A stretch of 31,319 bases of DNA from Flavobacteriales bacterium (GTDB lineage: Bacteria > Bacteroidota > Bacteroidia > NS11-12g > UBA955): contig CANHXF010000001.1 in the NCBI GenBank assembly GCA_947464515.1, positions 1 to 31,319 of the forward strand. Reading direction: 5' to 3'. The position numbers were made by a program, and so were the translations under genes. The notes under the pieces were generated by a model that was given only the letters and a program-made list of their open reading frames with translations, made no database searches and had not been told where the DNA came from. The first letter of the stretch is position 1, and each line of letters opens with the position of its first letter. Below, piece after piece: positions 8,918 through 16,570 of the stretch.

Positions 8918-9394
8918 ATGAGCAGGTTGATTTTATTTGGAATAATAGTTTTTGCTTTTTGCATGATTTTTTCATCGTGCAAAAACTCAGTTAAGTTAGA
9001 TGCAAGTAAATTAGACACAGCCTATTTCACGGGGGAGTATAAAACTAACTATTTAGGGAAAATAGAGAAAATATTTTTGAAGGGAAACGGCTGGTACGAT
9101 TATCTAAATGAGGAAAACAGCGATACGATAATCATGAATGCTGGGAAATGGAACTTTGAAAGTGGCAAAACATGTTCTATCTTGCTTGCGGACTACCCAA
9201 ATATTAGGTCAGAAAAAGTATTCCTTGATGGTGGCGATAAAGTAAATTTATCATTGAATGTCAATACTCATATAGAAGAAAATTTAGGTGATTTGGAAAC
9301 ATTGGTTATCGATGAAAGAGGTGGCGAACTTAGTTATATTTTTGCCAAGCAGGATAAAATCAGAAACAAAGATTATCTGCTCAAAGTGGAATAA
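8918..9394 (+). CDS. Small predicted lipoprotein, unknown function
   Basis: 158 residues. The N terminus is a lipoprotein signal: SRLILFGIIVFAFCMIF, then FSSC with Cys at residue 21 followed by Lys. The mature part is polar and predicted mixed alpha/beta (GEYKTNYLGKIEKIFLKGNGWYDYL ... GKWNFESGKTCSILLADY). The spaced GxW/GKW strands look like a small lipocalin-like or lipid-anchored beta sandwich, but no family is recognised. A purine-rich stretch lies about 20 nt before the ATG, too far to act as a ribosome site. The gene is alone, convergent with the next lipoprotein gene (85 nt apart, no clear terminator). Probably envelope-anchored. Confidence 0.7.
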   Translation: MSRLILFGIIVFAFCMIFSSCKNSVKLDASKLDTAYFTGEYKTNYLGKIEKIFLKGNGWYDYLNEENSDTIIMNAGKWNFESGKTCSILLADYPNIRSEKVFLDGGDKVNLSLNVNTHIEENLGDLETLVIDERGGELSYIFAKQDKIRNKDYLLKVE

Positions 9395-9479
9395 TCGCCC
9401 AAAACGCCCCTCTTCATCAGACTGAAATTGACACCCAATAAAATCAAGGCCTCAGAGCAATCTAGGGTCTTACTGTTTC

Positions 9480-9890
9480 TTACCGACTTACTTTTCGTAC
9501 TTCTATGTCCGCGTTACGCTTCTTATCTAAATAGTCGAATGGCCAAGGGTTTCTAACAATGATTAAACTATCAGTTGCGCTTATAACATCCAAATATGTG
9601 CAATCTTGAATAATCGTATCGCTTTGCTCAATTACTAAATCAGGGACTAACACAATTGTCATTTTTGCCCTTTTCGTATTTTCCAGAAAAAAATATTTAC
9701 CCTTTGAATGGAAAATCAAGTCGTCATGATGATTGCTACTATTATAAAATCCATTCTTAAAAGTAATATTAACAGAATAGTTTTTCAATACATATTTCCA
9801 TTTGCCATCAATGTTAATTTTGACACTTGCCGTATTTGTGCAGCTAGTGAAATTTAAAAATAAGAGGATAGCAACAATTACGGTTTTCAT
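9480..9890 (-). CDS. Small predicted lipoprotein, unknown function
   Basis: 136 residues with a short lipoprotein signal peptide (KTVIVAILLFLNFTSC; lipobox FTSC, Cys at residue 17). The mature part is made of alternating strands (GKWKYVLKNYSVNITFKNGFY ... KAKMTIVLVPDLVIEQSDT). The GKWKY...ITF...GFY beginning resembles the start of lipocalin-like small lipoproteins, but the similarity is too short to name a family. It faces the neighbouring plus-strand lipoprotein of similar size. The two share a lipobox and a GKW strand but do not obviously align, so paralogy is not claimed. Confidence 0.7.
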   Translation of the reverse strand: MKTVIVAILLFLNFTSCTNTASVKINIDGKWKYVLKNYSVNITFKNGFYNSSNHHDDLIFHSKGKYFFLENTKRAKMTIVLVPDLVIEQSDTIIQDCTYLDVISATDSLIIVRNPWPFDYLDKKRNADIEVRKVSR

Positions 9891-10022
9891 TTTTTATTGT
9901 GTGTAAGTACCCCATTTTTTAAACTGGGTTAGATTCAACTTTTCAATTTTAAGTATTTATTTCTAAATATTTGTTGGGACTGAGTTTGTTTAATCCAGCA
10001 AAATGCAATATTCCACGAAGAC

Positions 10023-10047
10023 AAAGGCCACCCGTTGGGTGGCCTTT
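10023..10047 (-). terminator. Strong hairpin terminator downstream of hppA
   Basis: Perfect 11-bp stem AAAGGCCACCC/GGGTGGCCTTT with a 3-nt loop, located 54 nt after the hppA stop codon. There is no plus-strand gene immediately upstream, so it most likely ends the minus-strand hppA transcript. The A and T ends of the stem make it usable in both directions. Confidence 0.75.
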
Positions 10048-10100
10048 CCTTTTATTTCAAACCAACGGTGGGAGAGGAACTCCCAACATCAATCGCTAAC

Positions 10101-12575
10101 TTATTTTTTGTCTTTGCAACAAGCCTTCTTTTCAGGGGCTTCAACTTTCTTGTTCTTGCAGCAGGCATCGCCCTTGCTACAAGTTTTGTCGTTGTCTTCC
10201 TTGCAAGCAGGCTCGTTAGAGCAACCTTCGTGTCCTTTGCCAATGAACTTGCCATCTGCATCGTACATACCCATGCAAGCCGCTTTTTCGGTAGAATCGC
10301 AACCCATAGAATCGCACATCGCAGCGCACTGTTCTTTGGTTAGGGTAGCGCATTTGCTCATATCGCATTTGCCCATCATTTCCTTTTCGCAATGTTGCAT
10401 TTCAACACAAGCAGCGCCTTGCCCGTGGTTAGGACGTTCGCCGAAAGTTTTACCTGCAATGAAAGGAGCGATAACCAAAGAAACAATCGACATCAATTTG
10501 ATCAAAATGTTCATCGAAGGACCAGAAGTATCCTTGAAAGGATCACCTACTGTATCACCCGTTACAGACGCTTTGTGTGGCTCAGATTTTTTGTAGAACA
10601 TCTCGCCGTTGATCATTACACCCTTTTCGAAAGACTTCTTGGCGTTATCCCATGCACCACCGGCATTTGATTGGAAGATACCCATCAATACACCAGAAAC
10701 AGTAACACCGGCCAACATACCGCCCAATACTTCTGGACCGAACAAGAAACCCACAATGATGGGGGAGATCAAAGCAATCGCACCAGGTGCCAACATCTCG
10801 CGGATAGAAGCTTTGGTAGAAATTTCAACACACTTTTCGTATTCTGGTTGTGCTTTGTATTCCATGATACCTGGAATTTCGCGGAACTGTCTGCGAACTT
10901 CGTTCACCATGTCCATCGCAGCGCGACCTACAGCAGCAATTGCCAAAGAAGAGAAGATGAATGGAATCATACCACCCACAAACAAACCAGCCAATACTGG
11001 CGCTTTATAAATATCAATCGCAGTGATACCAGAGATACCCACGAAGGCAGCAAACAATGCCAAAGAAGTCAAGGCAGCAGAAGCAATCGCAAAACCTTTA
11101 CCCGTGGCAGCAGTGGTGTTACCAACCGCATCCAAATTGTCTGTACGTCCGCGAACTTCCTCAGGCAACTGACTCATTTCAGCGATACCACCTGCGTTGT
11201 CAGCGATTGGACCGAAAGCGTCAATGGCCAACTGCATCGCAGTAGTCGCCATCATACCGGCAGCGGCGATAGATACACCATACAAACCAGCGAAGTAGTA
11301 AGAACCCATGATACCACCAGCCAAAACCAAGATGGGCAATACAGTAGATTCCATACCCACACTCAAACCACCGATGATGTTGGTAGCGTGGCCAGTACCA
11401 GACTGACGGATGATCGACATTACAGGGCGTTTGCCCATGGCAGTATAGTATTCAGTGATGATACTCATCAAAGTACCCACGATCAATCCTACGATGATGG
11501 CAGCGAAAACACCGTCGCGGGTGAAATCTTCACCACGAACAGCATCAAACCAAGACATTTTCTCAGGCAACAAGTTCTGTACTACAAAATATGAAGCGAT
11601 ACCTGTTAAGGCGATTGAAGACCAGTTACCCAAGTTCAACGCTTTCTGTACGCTATCGGTTTCGTTTTTGATTCTTACAAACCAAGTTCCGATGATAGAG
11701 AATATCAATCCCAAGCCAGCGATAACCATTGGCAAAAGGATAGGAGAGAAGCCATTGTATTGATCATCTGCGTTGATTTCTTGACCCAAAACCATGGTAG
11801 CCAAGATGGTAGCCACATAAGAACCGAACAAATCGGCACCCATACCGGCAACGTCACCTACGTTATCACCTACGTTATCGGCGATGGTAGCAGGGTTACG
11901 AACATCGTCTTCAGGAATACCTGCTTCAACTTTACCCACCAAGTCAGCGCCAACATCGGCCGCTTTTGTGTAGATACCTCCGCCCACACGAGCGAACAAG
12001 GCGATACTTTCAGCACCCAAGGAGAAACCAGCCAATACTTCGATGGCGGTTTTCATCTCGTCGCTATTTACAGTTGTTACGTGAAATACCTGTAAGAATA
12101 CGATAAACAATGAACCCAATCCAATCACGGCCAAACCAGCAACACCCAATCCCATTACGGTTCCACCATTGAAAGAAACTTTCAAGGCTTGAGCCAAACT
12201 GGTACGAGCGGCCTGTGTTGTACGAACGTTTGCTTTGGTTGCGATATTCATTCCGATATAACCGGCTAAGGCTGACAATACAGCACCGATTACAAAAGAG
12301 ATTGCGATAATCCAGCTAGAGTGAATGGGATGCTCAGCAGTTCCTTTGAAGGTACCTGACCATGCCAACAAAATGCCAGCAATTACTACGAAGTAGCTTA
12401 ATACTTTCCATTCCGCTTTCAAAAAAGCCATGGCACCTTTGGCAATGTAGCCTGCCAATCGCTGCATGTTCTCGTCGCCCGCATCTTGCTTGGTAACCCA
12501 TGCACTTTTGATGGCCATCACGATGAGGCCAACAACGCCCAATAAAGGGACTAGGTAAAGAATACTATTTGTCAT
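10101..12575 (-). CDS. hppA: Membrane-bound ion-pumping pyrophosphatase with Cys-rich C-terminal tail
   Basis: 824 residues; membrane pyrophosphatases couple PPi hydrolysis on the cytoplasmic side to H+ (or Na+) export through 16 helices. Signature segments are present: GGGIYTKAADVGADL (198-212), the PPi/Mg site with TIADNVGDNVGD (230-241), NAGGIAEM and the GRTDNLDAVGNTTAATGKG block near 476-494, and VTGDTVGDPFKDTSGP (671-686). Ala at 489 (GNTTAA rather than GNTTKA) is the mark of the K+-dependent class. The position after DLF that carries Glu in Na+ pumps is Gly here, and the position carrying Glu in plant H+ pumps is Ala, so the ion is not readable. The pump proper ends near residue 712. 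About 110 extra residues follow with 15 Cys (including two CC pairs) and many Lys, which is unusual. Start is ATG 12575 behind a recognisable promoter; a hairpin lies downstream. Apparently monocistronic. Confidence 0.97.
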   Translation of the reverse strand: MTNSILYLVPLLGVVGLIVMAIKSAWVTKQDAGDENMQRLAGYIAKGAMAFLKAEWKVLSYFVVIAGILLAWSGTFKGTAEHPIHSSWIIAISFVIGAVLSALAGYIGMNIATKANVRTTQAARTSLAQALKVSFNGGTVMGLGVAGLAVIGLGSLFIVFLQVFHVTTVNSDEMKTAIEVLAGFSLGAESIALFARVGGGIYTKAADVGADLVGKVEAGIPEDDVRNPATIADNVGDNVGDVAGMGADLFGSYVATILATMVLGQEINADDQYNGFSPILLPMVIAGLGLIFSIIGTWFVRIKNETDSVQKALNLGNWSSIALTGIASYFVVQNLLPEKMSWFDAVRGEDFTRDGVFAAIIVGLIVGTLMSIITEYYTAMGKRPVMSIIRQSGTGHATNIIGGLSVGMESTVLPILVLAGGIMGSYYFAGLYGVSIAAAGMMATTAMQLAIDAFGPIADNAGGIAEMSQLPEEVRGRTDNLDAVGNTTAATGKGFAIASAALTSLALFAAFVGISGITAIDIYKAPVLAGLFVGGMIPFIFSSLAIAAVGRAAMDMVNEVRRQFREIPGIMEYKAQPEYEKCVEISTKASIREMLAPGAIALISPIIVGFLFGPEVLGGMLAGVTVSGVLMGIFQSNAGGAWDNAKKSFEKGVMINGEMFYKKSEPHKASVTGDTVGDPFKDTSGPSMNILIKLMSIVSLVIAPFIAGKTFGERPNHGQGAACVEMQHCEKEMMGKCDMSKCATLTKEQCAAMCDSMGCDSTEKAACMGMYDADGKFIGKGHEGCSNEPACKEDNDKTCSKGDACCKNKKVEAPEKKACCKDKK

Positions 12576-12606
12576 GTTATTTTGTATGTATTAATCGAAT
12601 GAACCG

Positions 12607-12638
12607 CGAAAATAGGCAATAAATCGTGTAATAACCAA
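12607..12638 (-). promoter_or_regulatory. Probable hppA promoter (TTG-N21-TATTTTCG)
   Basis: On the minus strand TTG (12638-12636) is followed 21 nt later by TATTTTCG (12614-12607), one mismatch from the Bacteroidota -7 box TAnnTTTG. Transcription would start near 12600, leaving about 25 nt of leader before the ATG at 12575. Confidence 0.42.
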
Positions 12639-12683
12639 TTGTGCTTGGTGTTGGCATTTAATTAATTGGTGGATAACAGAAAA

Positions 12684-14723
12684 TTAATTGTGTGTCAAAT
12701 TCACCTTTTCAGTAAACGTTTTGCCACCTTGATTGACGTGAATCAATAATAATTGGTCTGATAGGTCGTTGAAATTCAATTGACATTCACCGGCTTCCGA
12801 AGTAATGACAGTGGTGGTTTTCAATACCTGACCCGATAGATTTAATACCGATAATTCACATTTTGATGATGCCAACAAGCCGCCAATGATTAATTGACCA
12901 GTGCTTGGATTCGGATAGCAATGGATATTAGCCGCGTTGATTGTGTTGATTTCGGTTGTAATCGTTTGTCCAACGACGCCCATACTTAAATTTCTGTAGG
13001 ATCCAGAGCCTGTGGTTTCCCATCGAAAAGCCCTTACCGCATAGGTGTATTTGCCCTGATTGTTCCCCAATGGTGTGGATTTGCAATAGTCGAAATAGAA
13101 GGTATCCGTAGTTGTGTTTGCGGCTGATGGACAGTAAGAACTGATTTCTCTCCATTCTTGTTTTGTCTCGTCGATGCGATAAACGGCGTAGCCATCCACT
13201 TTTTCTTTTGATGCATTCCATTTAAGCAAGGTAGACCCTTGATTTTCTGCAATCACCAATTTTGTGGGAGGAGCTACTTGCAACATCGTAAGGGTTGGAT
13301 CGCCCATTAAGGCAATGAATACGCCATTCCAAGCACCATTGAAATTTCCATTGAAATAATCATTTAGATTGTTTTGGGTGATTTTTGCTCCGTAGCCAAT
13401 GTTTACGCCCATCGCCATGTGATGTAAATACCATTTGGGAATTCCGCCCCAGCAGCAAGCCAAAGAACCTGAAGCCAAAGAGGCACGCAACAAATTGTTT
13501 TTGCTATCCCAAGCGCCAAAAAAGCTACCCGCCATCATCGTAAAGGCATTGTTGAATTTTCCTTTGCTCGTTACAAAATCGGTGGTTGTTCCAATGCCAT
13601 TACAACTACTGTAACTGCCAGCGCCACATCCATAGCTCCAAAGATAGGAACCCTTATTTTGCTCGCTGAAATAATCCACTGCATCGGAAAGGCTGTCTAG
13701 CCCAACAAAGCAAGGAATGTTCTGGTAACCCGTTGATGCAAGGTTTAAGGTGCTGAAGTTATTGTCGATTAGGCCACGGCGGCGGAACGACATATTTCCG
13801 AGTCGGAAGTTGTGTACTCGGTTCAAGTATTCCTTTACTAGTAATGTATCGTTTTTTGAAAATTGATCCATACCGAACATGTCGATGCGACCCACTTCCA
13901 ATTCCACGGGGTTATCGACCACAGATTGATCGAATTTGCCATCGTTGGGAATATTGTGATGTCGGGGATCGCCACCTGTGGTACAAGTCACGTTTTGATC
14001 GCTCCAAAAACCTTCCAGTTCGCCATAGTATAAATCGGCAGGCCAAGCGCCGGTGTGGTTTCCTGAGCCTTCTACGTGACCATCTGGTGGCGGACGATCT
14101 CCGTTGCTAGAAAAATAGCCAGAATAGGGAACGGGAACATGTCCGATGATATAAATGGCTTTCGGACGGATAGAGGCTTTGTCGACAAACGCCTTGATTC
14201 TCAGTTTAACATCTTCCGCCTTTTCTTTTCGGCCAGCGAAAATGATGGTAGGGAAGTAGCCTGAAGAATAAAGGTCGGTGTACACCGTATTGATTTCTTT
14301 CGATAACGCTTTGATATACGAGCTATCTACCAAAAGGATGATTCCCCCTTTTTCGGCTTTGGGTATGAACTTGTTGCCGGCGTAGATGTATCCCAATGCT
14401 TCGGTAGTTGTACCATTGACTTTTGTCACCAAATATTCGCGGTCGGTTCCAACAGTGGCTGTCGCATCGGTCCAAGTATTTACGGTTCCGGCGAGCGTAG
14501 CATCAACGGCAGACCATACATTGTTATTGTGTACGAAATTTCTGTGATAGACCTTAAAGTTACCCGCATAGGTTTCTTTGGGCCAATTCAAAGTGATGCT
14601 GCCATCTGAATTTGCGGTGGCCGATAGTTGGACAACTTGCGTTTTTGCTACTTGGGCCGATGCATTGAATATTGGGAATATCAATGCCGACACGAATAAG
14701 AGAAGGTGTGTAAAATGCTTCAT
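12684..14723 (-). CDS. T9SS-exported protein with C25 (gingipain)-like core and Fn3-like domains
   Basis: 679 residues from ATG 14723 (MKHFTHLLLFVSALIFPIF, cleavage ASA-Q); the frame runs to 14801 but that extension is not signal-like. Order: Fn3-like domain (25-105); a C25/caspase-like alpha/beta region (about 125-480) with IYIIGHVPVPYSG (190-202), GAWPADLYYGELEG (225-238), VELEVGRIDM, and a closing GDPTLTM (474-480) like the end of the C25 catalytic domain; a second Fn3-like domain (485-595); and a T9SS type A domain (CYPNPSTGQLIIGG to the end). Where gingipains have GHG and a later catalytic Cys, this protein shows YGCGAGSYSSC (364-374) and MMAGSFFG (396-403), so the usual His/Cys dyad is not evident. 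It may be an inactive or differently built relative. Expected location: cell surface or secreted. It sits between hppA and the divergent ompA. Confidence 0.85.
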   Translation of the reverse strand: MKHFTHLLLFVSALIFPIFNASAQVAKTQVVQLSATANSDGSITLNWPKETYAGNFKVYHRNFVHNNNVWSAVDATLAGTVNTWTDATATVGTDREYLVTKVNGTTTEALGYIYAGNKFIPKAEKGGIILLVDSSYIKALSKEINTVYTDLYSSGYFPTIIFAGRKEKAEDVKLRIKAFVDKASIRPKAIYIIGHVPVPYSGYFSSNGDRPPPDGHVEGSGNHTGAWPADLYYGELEGFWSDQNVTCTTGGDPRHHNIPNDGKFDQSVVDNPVELEVGRIDMFGMDQFSKNDTLLVKEYLNRVHNFRLGNMSFRRRGLIDNNFSTLNLASTGYQNIPCFVGLDSLSDAVDYFSEQNKGSYLWSYGCGAGSYSSCNGIGTTTDFVTSKGKFNNAFTMMAGSFFGAWDSKNNLLRASLASGSLACCWGGIPKWYLHHMAMGVNIGYGAKITQNNLNDYFNGNFNGAWNGVFIALMGDPTLTMLQVAPPTKLVIAENQGSTLLKWNASKEKVDGYAVYRIDETKQEWREISSYCPSAANTTTDTFYFDYCKSTPLGNNQGKYTYAVRAFRWETTGSGSYRNLSMGVVGQTITTEINTINAANIHCYPNPSTGQLIIGGLLASSKCELSVLNLSGQVLKTTTVITSEAGECQLNFNDLSDQLLLIHVNQGGKTFTEKVNLTHN

Positions 14724-14729
14724 CGATTT

Positions 14730-14737
14730 CAAATATA
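14730..14737 (-). promoter_or_regulatory. -7 box TATATTTG for the C25-like T9SS gene
   Basis: A perfect TAnnTTTG box whose final G lies 7 nt before the A of the ATG at 14723, so transcription could begin on the start codon itself. No good TTTG is seen at -33, so this is tentative. Confidence 0.35.
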
Positions 14738-14802
14738 GGATTTGACAATCAAATCGTTGCTTAATTGTGGATTCTGTGTGTATGAACATCAACGAAATCA
14801 CT

Positions 14803-14810
14803 TATTTTCG
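14803..14810 (+). promoter_or_regulatory. Possible -7 box for ompA-nuoIJKLMN
   Basis: TATTTTCG (one mismatch to TAnnTTTG, the same variant as in front of hppA) predicts a start near 14817, 8 nt before the ATG of the OmpA gene. No TTTG is visible at -33. It would drive the OmpA gene and, by read-through, the nuo genes. Confidence 0.3.
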
Positions 14811-14824
14811 CATCCAAAATTGTA

Positions 14825-16027
14825 ATGAAGCATTTCAGGTTATTCTCGTTAATCGTTTTGGGACTATTGTCGGTCCAGTCGTTCGCACAAGGTTCAAAAC
14901 CCAAAAAGCCCGCTGCCAATGAGCAGAAAGAAATTTCACCAGCGGTTCAAATTTATTTTGAGACCAATAAATCGGTGATCAAGCCTGCGGAAATCGCAAA
15001 ATTGAAGCGGTTGTTAGACACCTTAGATACCAAGGATGAATTCCGTTTGATCCTTACAGGTCATACCGATTCTACTGGAAACGATGAATTGAACTTGAAA
15101 TTGTCTCAAGCCCGTGTGGATGGTGTGTTTCAGTATTTGACTGATAACGACATTGAAGGCGATTGGATGATGCGTCAATATTTTGGTCGTGCCAAGCCTC
15201 GTGAAAAAGAGGAAACTTCTGAAGAGAAGAAGGCCAAAAACAGAAGGGTAGAGATTACCATTTTGGAAAAGCCAAAGCCCATCGAAAAGCCAAAGCCAAA
15301 ACCTGTTTACAAGGATACTTGTACCCGCGACACTACTGTGTTTATTAGCGGATTGGGTATAACAATGAAGGCTTGTGATCTTGCCAAGTTGTGTCCGAGA
15401 GGAACATCGAACTGTATCAAAATCAAAAAGATGACATCCATCGAAGAATTGATTGGCAGTGGCATTCCATTGAATACAGCAAAAGGAGAAGGTTTGAACT
15501 GGGGTGGTGCTTATGAAGTCCGCATGCCTGGTGATAGCTGTGCTGTTGTTCCAGTAACGATGACGGTTTCTTTGGATGCTGCGGTTTATAAGAAAGCCAA
15601 ATTGCAAGTGTATACCAGAGATGGTGAAACGGGTGTGAAGCCTGATAAGACCAAGAAATTGGGTGTGGCCAAAGGAAAAGAGCAGAATAAATATTCGTTC
15701 CCTCTTTCTTGCAATGGTTCTTACTTAATCTGCGGTGGCGTGGGTAAGTCAAAAACTGCCATCATCCAAGACAAAACGGGCAGAGCGGATGAGATGTATG
15801 TGATTTCTCAAAGTACGATGGCAATCATTCCTTGCAAGAAAATCGGCAAAGGCAAATGGGAGGTATCGTACAGTAAAATTGAAGATCCAACATTGACGAT
15901 TAAATTGTCTGATGGGGAAACTGTGGTATCCGACATCAATATGAATAGTGTTCGTAAAATGAAAAAGCCAGGTATTCTTCGCAAGAAATACAAGGTTAAA
16001 ATGAAGCACCTAAACAGCGCTAGTTAA
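14825..16027 (+). CDS. OmpA-family protein with N-terminal OmpA domain and novel C-terminal region
   Basis: 400 residues; signal peptide MKHFRLFSLIVLGLLSVQSFA-Q. The OmpA_C peptidoglycan-binding domain occupies residues about 40-147 (VQIYFETNKSVIKP; LTGHTDSTGNDELNLKLS; YFGRAKP; KNRRVEI). The peptidoglycan-contacting Asp of TGHTD and Arg of NRRVEI are present. A Lys-Pro spacer follows (EKPKPIEKPKPKP, 148-160), then about 240 residues that I do not recognise, with 10 cysteines (for example KACDLAKLCPRGTSNC). OmpA domains usually sit at the C terminus after a barrel, so this order is unusual. Likely periplasmic and attached to the cell wall. nuoI starts only 5 nt after its stop, so it is probably transcribed with the complex I genes, though no functional link is known. 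Confidence 0.85.
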   Translation: MKHFRLFSLIVLGLLSVQSFAQGSKPKKPAANEQKEISPAVQIYFETNKSVIKPAEIAKLKRLLDTLDTKDEFRLILTGHTDSTGNDELNLKLSQARVDGVFQYLTDNDIEGDWMMRQYFGRAKPREKEETSEEKKAKNRRVEITILEKPKPIEKPKPKPVYKDTCTRDTTVFISGLGITMKACDLAKLCPRGTSNCIKIKKMTSIEELIGSGIPLNTAKGEGLNWGGAYEVRMPGDSCAVVPVTMTVSLDAAVYKKAKLQVYTRDGETGVKPDKTKKLGVAKGKEQNKYSFPLSCNGSYLICGGVGKSKTAIIQDKTGRADEMYVISQSTMAIIPCKKIGKGKWEVSYSKIEDPTLTIKLSDGETVVSDINMNSVRKMKKPGILRKKYKVKMKHLNSAS

Positions 16028-16032
16028 TTACC

Positions 16033-16560
16033 ATGCAGCAACTTACCAATCGTTCACAGCCGGTCATGGATAAAAAAATGACCTTCTCTGAGAGGATCTA
16101 TTTACCGGCAATTTTGGGCGGTATGTGGATTACCCTCAAGCACTTCTTTCGCAAACCAGCGACATCTCAATATCCGGAGCAAGTTCGCTCTCGTTCAGAG
16201 GTTTATCGCGGTCAACACGTGTTAAAGCTAGATGATCAAGGAAAAGAACGTTGCACTGCTTGCGGTTTGTGTGCCGTTGCATGTCCTGCCGAAGCAATCA
16301 CTATGGTGGCTGCGGAAAGAGAAAAAGGAGAAGAGCATTTGTATCGTGAAGAAAAATATGCAGCAACCTATGAAATCAATATGTTGCGTTGCATTTTCTG
16401 CGGTTTGTGTGAAGAAGCCTGTCCAAAGCAAGCCATTTTCCTTACCGATCGCATCGTAGATGCAGAATTTGGAAGAGAAGATTTCATTTACGGCAAAGAC
16501 AAGTTGGTTGAGACTGTAGATGCTCGCATTGATATCACTAAACGCCAAGTCTGGTCCTAA
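16033..16560 (+). CDS. nuoI: NADH-quinone oxidoreductase subunit I
   Basis: 175 residues. Two 4Fe-4S ferredoxin motifs: C74-x2-C77-x2-C80-x3-C84-P (CTACGLCAVACP) and C120-x2-C123-x2-C126-x3-C130-P (CIFCGLCEEACP). These bind clusters N6a and N6b, which pass electrons from the peripheral arm towards quinone. The N-terminal amphipathic part (LPAILGGMWITLKHFFRKPAT) anchors it at the membrane. Length is normal. ATG 16033 was chosen; an alternative ATG is at 16066. It begins 5 nt after the OmpA gene and is followed by nuoJ after 10 nt. nuoA-H are not upstream of it in this window, so the complex I genes are either split or interrupted by ompA. Confidence 0.97.
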   Translation: MQQLTNRSQPVMDKKMTFSERIYLPAILGGMWITLKHFFRKPATSQYPEQVRSRSEVYRGQHVLKLDDQGKERCTACGLCAVACPAEAITMVAAEREKGEEHLYREEKYAATYEINMLRCIFCGLCEEACPKQAIFLTDRIVDAEFGREDFIYGKDKLVETVDARIDITKRQVWS

Positions 16561-16570
16561 TTTTATAACT

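Noticed and set aside
10003..10596. A 197-codon plus-strand frame over the hppA tail
   Set aside because: It runs through the terminator hairpin and across the antisense of the Cys-rich tail; no recognisable start context or protein features.
10671..11594. A 307-codon plus-strand open frame antisense to hppA
   Set aside because: It lies wholly within the conserved hppA coding sequence, has low-complexity His/Thr/Ser/Gln-rich content typical of an antisense shadow, and shows no domain or signal.
12636..12670. CCAATT...AATTGG inverted repeat between hppA and the C25-like gene as a terminator
   Set aside because: Arms of only 6 bp with a 23-nt loop and no T tract; overlap with the hppA promoter is more likely coincidental.
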